The notes below the pieces were generated by a model. That model was not told the DNA's origin and did not search any database. It saw only the letters and a program-made list of their open reading frames with translations. A DNA stretch of 64,000 nucleotides from Paramacrobiotus metropolitanus (Eukaryota; Tardigrada; Eutardigrada; Parachela; Macrobiotidae): contig NW_026570238.1 of assembly GCF_019649055.1 (NCBI RefSeq), positions 1,240,001-1,304,000 of the forward strand, in the 5' to 3' direction. Shown here piece after piece: positions 45,092-56,604 of this stretch (position 1 is its first letter; each line of letters opens with the position of its first letter). The position numbers were made by a program, and so were the translations under genes.

Positions 45092-46858
45092 GTTACCATT
45101 CCAATTAACAAACACGCGCTTCACAATCTGAGGAAGTTTTCCATCTGAAAACGAGAACAACCAGCCGTCTGTGAAATGGTACAGTGCTTCAATGGCGATC
45201 GCCGTGTAACGTGAGTGTTCCAACAGTACCTAGCAGTTATCGGAACAGCAGACGGAAAAAAATACAAATGACGACGGCTGTGTCTCTCGTACTTTATAAA
45301 CACCAGATCAACAAAATTTCGAAGTTCAGAAACGAAGAGATTGCATTGACAGTCGTAGACTCAAAGAAAATTATAAAAGTGAATAAAACAAACGAGTTTC
45401 GCGATCGAAAACAGCGCCAGCTAATCATCCGAACGATGAAACTACCGCTCTATGAGGGTTGCCATCAGCGCAGAAAAGGCATTCGAAATGTTAGGTCTTT
45501 CGTAACTAATATCGAGACATTACGAAAGCTAAGGCATAAAATCGACTGCGATGAAGTCAGGGTAGTGGAGACGGTGCACTGTGTTGCCCGTAGACTTACA
45601 TACAACTTTGAAATTCTAGAATTCCTTGTATATTTGTTAATAAGCCTACAGAAACATCTCAAAAGAAAGAGAATAATTTGTTATTTCTTTTGATGCTAAG
45701 TTAGCGCGGATCCGTTGCAAACTAGATGCGATATGAGTGTTTTCAGTTAACATGGAAGTCTATGCAAGAAGCCTGCACTTATGGTGTGGATTTACTGTGG
45801 ACGGCTACGGTCTTCCGACCAAGTTGCTGAATATCAGTGTGTGTTCATTTTCTCAAATACTTCGTATGGGTCCAGAAAGTTATAATTTTACTTGACTTTG
45901 TTTTCTGGACTTCAATCATAACGGAAACGAAAGTGGTTACAGCTTAACCACTCTTTGAAGACACACCACTACCTTGGCTTTTGGATCCACCATTTGAGAG
46001 GCCAAAGTGTGCGATAAATCGATAATTCACTTTTTTCCGCTAGAATTTTTGGGGACGGTGAGGGAACATAATGTTTTTGAGTTTTAAACAGAAGAAAAAT
46101 CATTTAGGCACTAGGAAAATTCGTTCTGCTGGAACGCAAAAGTGTGCAAGCCTATGGACTTCATAACATGGGGTCTCCCCTACCGTGACGTCATCGTACA
46201 GGCTGCCAGTTCGATTTTATGCCTTAGCTTTCGTAATGTCTCGCTAATATCTATAAAATACTGTAATCTGCAAGAAATTTTGCTGTTCGTCTCATTGGCT
46301 TCCCGGCGGCGCCAGACAGACTACTCGCAAATTAGAAGCTCGTAGACTAATTCGACATCAATGCATTTCATTTTTAATTTCAAAGCTAGAAACGTCGACC
46401 AATAGATTCATGTTGATGTACAGTACAGTAACTATGTACTGTTACGAATCACTTACGACAAAAAACTGGGTGTACAAATACTCGTGCTTAATCGACCACG
46501 TAGTACATACTACAGTACATACGTTAAAATACAGTCGCAATCTGCCCTTCCCGAATACAACTGAACTGAAAGAATTCTTTCACCAACCTCGCTAATTTAC
46601 AGATCCAAGACAATCTTGGAGATTCCGAATGCACAAACCAATAAAAAAACTATACAAAGAAACAAAAGAAATCCAGGACATTTTGAGCAACATGATAAGA
46701 GAGTGTTTACCAAACACCCCACCGAATAGAGGACAACAAAATAACCCAACAATAAAGAAGGCCATACATAAACTGCATTTTTTAGCGTTTTAATTTCTCA
46801 GAACAAAATCAATAACCAACAAAGGAAAAGACGAAGCCGCTCTGAGAACCGGTCCACT
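45092..46858. other. Intergenic between beta-galactosidase and NCAPD2
   Basis: About 1.8 kb holding the beta-galactosidase promoter and a 33-bp inverted repeat pair (45513-45545 and 46211-46243). The open frame at 45184-45693 is not supported as a gene. Nothing else recognised. Confidence 0.5.
45513..46243. mobile_element. Candidate small element bounded by perfect 33-bp inverted repeats
   Basis: The sequence at 45513-45545 is repeated exactly in reverse complement at 46211-46243, with about 665 bp between. The match ends abruptly on both outer sides. The interior has no recognisable transposase, so this would be a non-autonomous (MITE-like) element if it is mobile at all. No clear target-site duplication was found immediately outside. 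Confidence 0.4.
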
Positions 46859-49800
46859 TTATCTCCTGAATCGTCTCTTCTGTGGGGACGTATTTCCCCG
46901 TTGAGCAGTACCCAATCGCTTAGCGGGACTTCGCTTAGGCTGAAAAACACTCGTTCCGCGCTGCTTCCTGCCACGCTTGGCATGCTTTGCAACTGGACGA
47001 TGGTCATCGTTTTCCGAGTTGGAGTCCGATCCTTCCGAATCATCTTCCTCCACGGAGTCCTCTTGTCGTGACGTACTCGGTTGAGGGCTTCGGTTTTGTC
47101 TTCGGGACGGGTCGCCTTTGATGGCTTGAATCATTTTCAACAGATCGTCTGCCAACCGCTGCAAAAATTCCCTCGTCAAAATCCAAACTTTCCTCCTCAA
47201 ACCATTTCGGCCACATGTGTTAACCTACCTTTTTATCGTCTGGAAGCTTCTTCCGCAGCGACTGCATCATATCGTTCACGAACGTAAACACAATTTCGTC
47301 CTTCAGAGCTTTTTTCAAGCTTGAGATCTGGTCGCGAAAAGTAGCGGCAAATTTCTCAGCAACCTGTGGCCCGACTACGGTGAGGCCATACGCTGCGATC
47401 TGCCACGTCCGAGCCGGTCTAACATAACACCGAAGCAATGTTATACAAGCAATGAAAATTAGTTACCAACAACAGTTTATTCATAATTACCGGAAAGAAA
47501 CGCGAATTTGTCAAAAAGGGCGAGATAACGTAATACGCAAAAAAATAGGCAACCAATTCTCCACATACCAAAAAATTAAAACCTGGATTTTCATATTTAC
47601 CGCGAAGCCGTCAAAATTTCGAGAAAAGCGTCCGCCAATGTTTCCATGTCAGTTGGAGTTTTGCCGGCCAAACCAATGAGATACTTGAGCAGCTCTTCGA
47701 CGTGGCTTTGGTCCAACTTAGTATACAGATCCGCACGATTTATAAGCTCGGGGATCATGCCCATCACATTTTGCTATCAAGACAGGTTACAAATCTTCTT
47801 TTGATCATGCTGCTGAAATACAAATGAACATACCTTTGGGACTTTCTCAGAGAAAAATCCACGAGACACTTTGGAAACTTTTTCATCGGAATCACAAATA
47901 AGCATAGCGATGTCACATTGCTGCCCCCGAATTTTAACCAAATCGTTAACAATCAGGCGAACCACCGCCATCAGAGCATGATATCGGATGCTGGGATTAG
48001 GATCTCGCAATCTAATACACCAACAAAAATTTTAAACGACTGTCCAGACAAGACCATTTGACCACAGCATTTCTTACTGGTTCGTAAAGCTATCGGTGTA
48101 TGGTTGAATCAGGTTCACAAATCTCACAGCGATGTCGGAAAATCCAATTAACAAAACTTTTTTCAACTCCAGCGATTTCGTTGATTCCAAAACTTTCAAA
48201 AGATATCGCATGTGGGCTTTACAGAAGTGTTCGCTATAAAAGGAAAGCAATCAATTCCGGAGGTTACTAAAGCGAACCTCATTTTAAATCACGTTGTGGA
48301 CCGGTCCCGGGAACTCATCCACGATGGAACAATAAACTTACACCTTACCTGACTAGCATAAGTCGGATCAAAGCCATAAAAGTAACGACGCCTCCAATGT
48401 TTCCCGTTATAACAGCCTCCGTATGCGCCAGTTGTACTATTATTCTGGATATACGATACACAGCTGACCCATGACCTAGGAAAAACAAGACGAAAAACAC
48501 CTGTGAAACCCGCTGAAACGGCACGATCTGACGATCACCGAAAAAAGGCAGTTTTACCATCTTCCGAGCACTCAAACAATGCTTTTCGAATCTGCAGCAC
48601 CACTGCTTTGCTACGGTCATCTTCGCTTGGACCATCCACTTCATTTTCATTTGTCTCGCCTTGGCCAGCATTTTCCTGAGGCTTCCCTTTACTATCTTGA
48701 CTAACCGAAAATATGTCTTCGATCCAGTTACCAAAGACAAACACAACAGTAGCTCCAAAGTATAAAATACTGTAAAAACATACACATTAATCACAGCAAT
48801 TTCAAATACATCAAATACACAAGTGCATACTACTGAAGCTCCAGAAGGCCATGATCAGTCTCTGCTGCACTTCCTTCCATGCTACTTTCGGGCTCGCCAG
48901 TTTGCGCAGGTATTGCTGCAGCGTTGTGTTTGGCCTTCAGTTTACTGAGGTTCATCTTCAAACGCATAATTGTGAAGTACATCAAGTGCTTCATTGTAGA
49001 CTTCGGATCTTCGGAGATGGCAAAAAGCGCTTCGGCGATTTTACCATACATCTGGGTCTGCGCAAATCCCTTGCTATCCGCAAACGCTGAAAGAACCTTA
49101 ATATGTAATATGTGTACTGGGGGTAGCCGGCAGCAATACGCACGTCGAATTTTAAATACAGACGACACGCGAATAATGAATCACTACGGAACTCACACAT
49201 AAGGCAAATGTCAAGTAATGCCAGGAAAATCGGATGCAAGACATCCAGCGACATTTTACGAGTTTCTTTTTCTGTTATATCCTCTTTCGCCTAAGAATAG
49301 AGAGAGTTCGTGATAACGAACAATTAAACTTTAATACCAAAGTCCTTAACTTACTAGAGGTGATTTTCCGGCTTTGACCAGTACATCACAAAACGTGCAG
49401 ACCAAACGTGGATCATAGCCGTCTTTCTGCAGGCAACGGGGATAGAGATTTTCCAACTGCTCCATTATCACTTTATCGGCTGCTCTACTCAATGCAAGAT
49501 AGGTTAGGCTAATGATGTCCCAACCCGCAGTAAAATAAGAAAGTTTACCCTGGTAGAATGGACAGGGCCAAACACGCCCGCCACACATCGTCGTTTCCAT
49601 CCGAAGTAACAGCTGCAGACATCAGCTTCCTTGCTGCTTTCTTTACAATGCGTTCGTCTTCATTTTTGAACTGTCAGGCAGATATTTGATAGCAATATTA
49701 TAGTTCAGTGATGTAAAACCGGTAAAATAAAAATACCGGCCACATCGGCCACATACCAACAATCTGACCGCGTGAAAACTCAACGCGGAATTACATGGCA

Positions 49801-52800
49801 ATTCACGCATTAGTTTATTGACCAGCGGATCCACGTTGGCCCTAAAAGACATTTGTTTCCCATAGCACTTATAATCACCTCAAATTAATATAACTGACGA
49901 AATAAATACAATAAAGCATCGGCGTTCTCCCCGATAAAGAATTCCCGGTAGGCTCCCATAACTGCTTCCCGAATTTCTTTGGATTCAGATGCGAAGAAAT
50001 TTGTTAATCCCCGAAGAATATAAACGGCTTCCTTAAATCCCTTTCGTTCAATCTTGATTAGAAATGTAGAGATTTCGACGATATCGGATTTGTTAGACAT
50101 CTGCAACACTTTCTCCCACGTTGGTATCGCCCGAGTTAAGGCCGCTCGTACCGCTATATCGTCCTAAAGAAAACGGGAAACCCAAATGACCTCGGCAATG
50201 AACTGCAAAATTGGCACCTACCACTGAAACTACTACAGGTAGAAAGAAAGAAACACAAGAAATTTGGTTCAGTTCAAAAATTCGGTTCAGTTCTTACAAA
50301 TTTGGTTCGGAACTCTTTAAAAAAATCCAAAAAATCACCTGCAAAAGCCTGAATTCCGACACCATTGTTCGTGTCTCGTCATCCATATCCCGAGGCAGAA
50401 CTTTTAATAAAGCATCGATTCGTTTGACGCCTTTTCTTTCCTTCTGATCTTTCCAATTTAGAACATCCCGTAAACAATCAAGAAGAGACAGCATGCGGTA
50501 CGGAGGCGCGTCGTTATCAAACCTGTGTAGGAATCCAATTTGAAATACAAAAGGTGCGCTTAAAAACTAAAATAAATCAAGAATACTAACTCGGATAAAA
50601 AACTCTGGACATGGTAATCCATGATGAGCTTCTTTTCGGGAAACTTCTCTGCAGCATACAGAAGTCCATAAACAGCAGTCTCTCCATCCATTTTCTCAAT
50701 AGCGGCGGAAATGTAGTCCATGACGCTGTAAAATAAATGCAGCGTGTTAAAATTAGTTCACAGTAACTTTGTATAAAATCTAGCTTTGGATTTCAGCTCG
50801 ACAAACTGATTTTTCGAACAAACGCCTCTTATTAATAAATTGTACTGAAACCAGGGAAATTAAAACGCGCAAGATAAAATTTCTACTCATTCAATAGGCA
50901 TTTTTCCAAACAGACCTTTCAAAACGTTTTCCATCCAATGCTTCTTCCACATGTGCCGGAGTAGTACGACTTGCAAGGTACGCTCTCATGGTTTTAACAA
51001 CACTCTTTTGAATTCGCAACCAATTACTATGAACGATCCAGTTCTTGGTAAAATCTACAAAGAATGCGCGAACAAAATTTATCACAAAAATGGGGATCTC
51101 ACTGCATCTAACAAGTAACAGCAGGAGTATATGACCGTATTTACTATTACCTTGACCAATTTCATCTGGTAATTTTTGAGCCAACAAGTCGCCATCGCGA
51201 ACTAATTTATGCATCATTTTTTCCAGAGAGTTCTGTAATAAAAAGGTTGTAAAGCAGGATTTTCGACCAATTAACGACGCCCAATTACAGACGAAAACCT
51301 CTGACGCTATAAGTTAGCGAGCAAAACACAGTGCATTTGAAAGTAAACAGTAAACCAAGAATAATTACCTCTAACACTTCCGGAGCAATTTCAGTCAGCG
51401 CTGTCAGACATTGTAACGCTGCTTTTCGTACCGTTTGGGTTTTTTCCCCAAATCCACTTCGGGATAGAACCTTCTCAAAAATAATACGATACTTCCGCTT
51501 GGTAATACAACTCTTCTCTGCCAGCTCTGTAATGGAATGCAGCACCTTCGTTACCGTAGCGCTTCGCGGATCTCTGACAAACCCGACCAATCACGTCAGC
51601 GGCGATCCAACCACTCGCATCATGTCGGTGAAAAAGTTTTAGCAAGCCAGTCAGAAAATCTGCAACGGAATTCCGAATTAATTACCAAGGATTTATTCAA
51701 AAAGTACAGCCTTAACTCATCGCAAGTAACAGTAAAACAAAAAAAGTATCGTCGTACCATCGGTCAAGTGAAACGACGATATAGCATTGGCCAAGGCTTT
51801 CGTAGCCAGTTCGCTTTCCGCCTGCACATCGCTTTTCGAAGAGGCAATATTCACATCTTCACAAAACCGTAATAAAGTCGTCAGCAATAATCTGGAAGAA
51901 AAGTACGCACTGAATCCCTTGTACGACTAGATCGCAACTACTGCAATTACGGTATTACCTGCTGATCTCTGTATCAATTTTCTTCTTCTCCCAGATGCCT
52001 TTCCAATTGCGTGATGGATCGGTATAGTTTGCCAGCGATGTCAGTGCACGAAAGCGAAGTTTTTGCATCCAGTTCTCAATTCGAAATTTTTGTCCACCCT
52101 GTTGTGGCAGAACTACATTCAAACCAGTTATTTCAAAAAGTGGTATCTGCTTCACCTTTTTAGCCATGGCACTGGCGTTGCTCTGATGAATCTGCTTTCC
52201 AAGCTGCTCCAAAAACTGACACATATGATAAAACGAAATCTTGAAATTTGAGCGAAATGTCAGTTTGGCTTGTGGAGTAGCATCTTGCATTCGATGGCAA
52301 CGGTCAATTACTAAGTTAACGGCTGGAAGAAAAAATTAGTGTTACCACGAAGGAATGTAGATACTCCGTAGGCGTACTGAATGTACTCGTAGTACGAGTA
52401 TATTACCTCATCAAAATCATACGATATTCTGGGCATGTGTCTAATAATTTTAATTACAAAAGGCACTTCTCCAGTAACATATTATTAGATCTGCAGTGCT
52501 GGACAAGAGTGCTCCACTCAGAGATTTACGAAATGAAATCGCTACTTGTGCAACACGATAGATAGGTACTCGCTGTACCAAAAAAATAAAGACCAAGTAG
52601 TCAAGTACTGTAACAAATACTCGTACCAACCTGCCACAAAGCCATTAAGCATCCCTTGGAAAAATTCCGTCGTCATAAATTTGAAGTGCCTAAAAATTCG
52701 ATATTCACAGTTTCCGGCAAGTTAGACATTTCTGATTCGCAAGAAGACTAATATTGATAATATTCAACCGGATTACCATAAAGTGGAGGCCACAGACGCA

Positions 52801-53620
52801 AACTCGTCCGTAAACACCTTCAAGCCTTGCTCCCGAATTTTGTTTTCCAGACCTAAGCACAAAAATTTCAAAAGAAAAATATAAAATGCGAAACAAACTT
52901 TTGGTAAATCAGAATGGAAAGGTAGAATACATATATCACCCACCCCACAACAAAATCCTGCGAACAGTGACACAGTGACTACACTTTCATAACTTGCGAA
53001 ACGCATGGTATTGGTGTTCACAGTTTCAGCTCTAACAACTGTCCATGAGACGACAAGGCACGTTTTTGGCTCTATAGTCTATACTAACCATTTTGGCTCT
53101 ATAGTCTACATTAACTATTCACGTTCAGTGATATTAATTCAAACGCTTTTGTAAGTTGTTCCTAAGAAAACTCACAAAACATTGCGCTCATAAATTTTTT
53201 AAAATAATATCCGGGTGTAAAACATCTCCCGACAATGTTCGGAATTGTAATTACCTCCGTCATCTCCGAATACTACAGCAATCTCATCCAGCGAATAAGG
53301 CGAAACGATGAAAAACGGTGAGTCCTCCTTGCTGATCAAATCATCCTTCGCGTCTGGCACAAAAAACTCTTCCCCCTGCTTTTCGTCTGCTTCATCGACA
53401 ACCATGATATCGTTATCATCTTCCTGCTCCCCATCTGGCGAACAAGGGAAAACGTGAAACCATCCCGAGTAAAAACTTTTGCTGTTTTGCAGAACAATAG
53501 TAATGAGAAGGAGCGTGCGTACGTACCGATCGCAACATCCTGAAGGTTTTCGACAAGGTACTGGCTCGGGGTGATAATTTCCGGAGAGTACTCTCGTTCC
53601 TCATTGTTTCTGGCAGCCAT
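46859..53620 (-). CDS. NCAPD2: Condensin non-SMC subunit D2, 24 exons, one apparent 1-nt insertion
   Basis: Exons (minus): 53620-53527, 53434-53255, 52852-52777, 52689-52631, 52322-51959, 51891-51758, 51659-51369, 51232-51151, 51054-50916, 50725-50591, 50522-50339, 50163-49910, 49841-49757, 49670-49549, 49484-49355, 49290-49197, 49086-48834, 48769-48558, 48475-48349, 48233-48078, 48011-47834, 47773-47601, 47418-47229, 47158-46859. Together about 1336 residues (human 1401). The HEAT-rich body ends in a Cnd1-type region (LRDPNPSIRYHALMAVVRLI, NDLVKIRGQ) and an acidic-then-basic tail (EEDDSEGSDS; SPQKRRFRR). Condensin compacts mitotic chromosomes; D2 is the condensin I HEAT subunit. All junctions keep phase except inside exon 7, where one extra base at 51581-51600 shifts the frame. 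NCAPD3 is the main alternative name. Confidence 0.78.
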
Positions 53621-54433
53621 TGTTATATTCGTTTCAGGGGAATATGTGCTCCTGCTTAGAAGTACATGCTCCCACGCAGCCAACGGCATCGACGATAGCA
53701 GGCACAGCAGAAATTATAATAACAATAACAATGATAACATCATCACATCTCCAAAATCCATACAGGACCAAACTACAGCACTTCGAATCGTAGTAAGTAT
53801 TTAGCTAAGTATGGATCGCTGTGCGCAACTCGAATGCTTTCTCGAATATTTTCAAGATGATTTCGCCTCTCGTTGACAGTAGTGTCTAGACTCCAAGATC
53901 ACTGCTGTATCTGTAATTCGGAAATCAAAATTCAAAAGTGAAGTAGGTACAGTGCAAAATCCACAACTAGATGTCTCGAAAAAAATTCTAACAATAAAAG
54001 TTAATAGCGAGTGAGGCCTGCAGTGCGCGGGGGTTAATTTGCTTCTATGTACTGTTAGGGTGCCACTCCCTTGATCGATGCTATTAGGGTCTACGCCGCC
54101 GGACGTGTGTGCACTGTGCACTCAGTGGCCAGTGCTCCAAACTTATCGCAGAGTTTCTCTAAAATTAATAATTTTATTTATTTATAGTTGCAGTATTTGA
54201 AATTAATAAATAACGGTAAATCTAGTTTGATAAAAGTTAAATTACTAGAATTAGAATATACTACTTACTCGACTCCATATTCTCTACTTGTTCCTGAAAA
54301 ACAAGTGTCTGTTTTGGTTGTTCGAGGTCGAGATAGGTTTACGGTACTCATTTTGACGAACTGCAAGTGTTTAGGTGATCACGAATATCCGTTTGATCTT
54401 TTTGAGTTGTGTGGTAAAGTTAGACGCTGGCTA
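53621..54433. promoter_or_regulatory. Divergent promoter region of NCAPD2 and CAMLG
   Basis: About 810 bp between two start codons on opposite strands. It includes a CAATAA-rich stretch near 53715 and AT-rich DNA near 54160. A bidirectional promoter is plausible from layout alone; no specific factor site is claimed. Confidence 0.35.
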
Positions 54434-55577
54434 ATGTCGGAACAATTGTCGGCATCACAAATGGCTGCCCAGCGGAGGCGCGAGAAAATTCTTGGCAATT
54501 CCAACAATCGTTTGAAGCTGGTTACTGGCCAGTCTGAAGAACTGGAGCGTACGCCAGGTAGGCACATTTTGGTTTGCGTACTGGGTCTGGATGCTTCTTT
54601 CTTGTAGGCGCTTCAGTAATTTTGCAGTTACCGTTTCACTAACCCGTTCTCTTATCCGTTCTCCTTATTTGGTTGATATGCAGAGCCTAAACCCAGTCCG
54701 AAGAATGCATCAAACACTAGCCTTAAAAACAATCCATCAAAATCTTCAGTATCCAGAAACATTTCTTTGAGAGTATACAAATGGACGTGGCGGGTTTTGT
54801 TACTAGCACTCCTTTCCGTATTGCTGATGGCATTGCTCGACTTGAATCATGCTTTCGTAAGTTTCATCAAGATATCATTATTTACTCTTATTAAATTGTT
54901 ATTTATTAGTAAATATTTAGGGTTTCGCTCGTAAGTTGTACTAGTTTATACGCTGTAACGTTTGCTGTTTCAGCTTGTAATTTTTACTTTTTTGCCATTA
55001 TTTTATCACGCTGCACTTCAACAGTATTTATCCATAAAATAACAGAATTGATATTAACTTAACTTCTCTGATATCTGCTTCTCTGTACTTCTTTGCAGCT
55101 GTTTAATACTGTTTTAATGGACACATGAGCAATGGCGCAAATATGGTATTATTTTTAGGTTAAATTCGTTGCTTGCTTTTCCACGTTGGAAGGCTTGTTT
55201 TTGGCCGTTCAATGGATCCATCTGCGAGATTTTTTTGGACTTAAAACGTATTTGGTAAGATTTTGGTGGCGCCAGTTATTTACCATTTTCATATGCAAAA
55301 GCTCCTTATTGCTGTGTAACATGTCTTCTACTCTGCTTACAGTTAGTTCCCCATTCCAATCACATTATGCTGTGTTGTTTTGTAGGAATTTCTGTTCAGG
55401 CCTGCAGCGCAAGCGGGCGAAATTGGTCAGTACGTGGATTTGGCATTGATGTTTTTTGGACTCGAAGGAAAACGAGCGGAGTTATTTCGCTGTATCATAG
55501 TTTATGGTATTCAGATTGCCTGCGATTTTTTCTTATTTACTTTTTTTTTCGTTGTTGTGCATTCATTGTTAAGATGA
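54434..55577 (+). CDS. CAMLG: CAMLG/GET2-like tail-anchored insertion receptor, four exons
   Basis: Exons 54434-54557, 54684-54856, 55159-55254 and 55386-55577 give 194 residues (human CAMLG is 296). The N-terminus has the GET2 signature, a basic helix SASQMAAQRRREKILGNSNN that in the family binds the GET3 ATPase. A polar linker is followed by three or more hydrophobic segments (VLLLALLSVLLMALL; FVACFSTLEGLFLAVQW; FFLFTFFFVVVHSLL). With WRB/GET1 it inserts tail-anchored proteins into the ER membrane (family knowledge). The protein is shorter than vertebrate homologues, mainly in the linker. The start chosen is the ATG just before the basic helix; an upstream in-frame ATG at 54188 would add 82 non-conserved residues. 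Confidence 0.8.
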
Positions 55578-56604
55578 TTGTTTACAATTCTTTCCAGAGT
55601 CTTCCTTTTTAACGAAAGTACTATTTATTTTAAAACCCTTTTGGATGATCGTAAATGTTTTTTGGATTTATTTTTACCAGTATAAATCAGTGAGTATAAG
55701 TTTCAGTTCGTTACTATTTTACTGGAGAAGTCTGCCTGATAAATAATGGAGTTCCGGTGGAATGATTTGGCTTTATTCCTGTCTGTTTCATCTGCAGATC
55801 AGCTTTCCATCTCTGTCATTGGAACTGTACATGAGCGTAATGTCGTTAGTAGGGAACTGCTAGACTGCCACTATAAAAAATGCTTTTGCACGTGTATCCC
55901 GTAGAGTAGGGATTTCACTTAACCATAAGAGTTAACGAGTGACGACTGTGTGCTGTTGTAAAATCTCTGACCTTTAAGAAATCGGAGAAATTTGCGCCTT
56001 TTTGACCGGACCGTTTCCTTTGCCGGTGGAATCACTGGAATGTACGCGTAATACAGGGCAATAATACGGTAATACCATAATACAGTGGCAAAAAAAACCG
56101 GCACGATTACTTTTGTGTTTGAAATTCTGTTGCAGTAGCGTAGCGAAAAGGATAGTTCTCTCGCTATGTACATCATTTGCGTCATAGAGTATGCCGTTTC
56201 AAACTGCAGCTAAAATATTTCTGGATAAATTATACAGATAGTATCTGTCAGATACTATAATTACGTTATTTACGTCTACACAATTTTCATATGAGGTGCA
56301 TGTGATAATGTAAATATGGGAAGGACTTCATTTCCGGTTTAGAATGGCCATATCAAAATATACATCGCAATCTGATATTTGGCAAACATTAATTATTCGC
56401 ATCCTGGATTAGGTGTCGGTTCTCATGACTGCTTCTACTGCATTAGTACCTTACAGGAATTTTCAGCAGTGCATATAAAGAGCCGAAAATGTCCAAAAAA
56501 CACCAATTTGTTGCGAGCAATTCGCACTGCTGCGCAGTCCTAGATCGGCGAGAATATCAAATATTTATTCAGCGAAAGTTCTTCACTCAACTAAATTCGG
56601 CACA
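55578..56604. other. Intergenic between CAMLG and the GR-like gene
   Basis: CAMLG 3' UTR and AT-rich DNA. A small minus-strand open frame (55919-56185) has one hydrophobic segment but no family resemblance or splice partner and is not annotated as a gene. Confidence 0.45.

Noticed and set aside
45184-45693. 169-codon plus-strand open frame upstream of beta-galactosidase
   Set aside because: It overlaps one arm of the inverted repeat and reads antisense to the beta-galactosidase first exon flank; low-complexity basic residues only.
52397-52430. Possible 34-nt extra exon in NCAPD2
   Set aside because: Including it breaks the phase with the next exon; skipping it joins exon 4 to exon 5 perfectly.
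55919-56185. 88-codon minus-strand frame with a hydrophobic stretch
   Set aside because: No conserved motif or in-phase neighbour; likely chance in AT-rich DNA.
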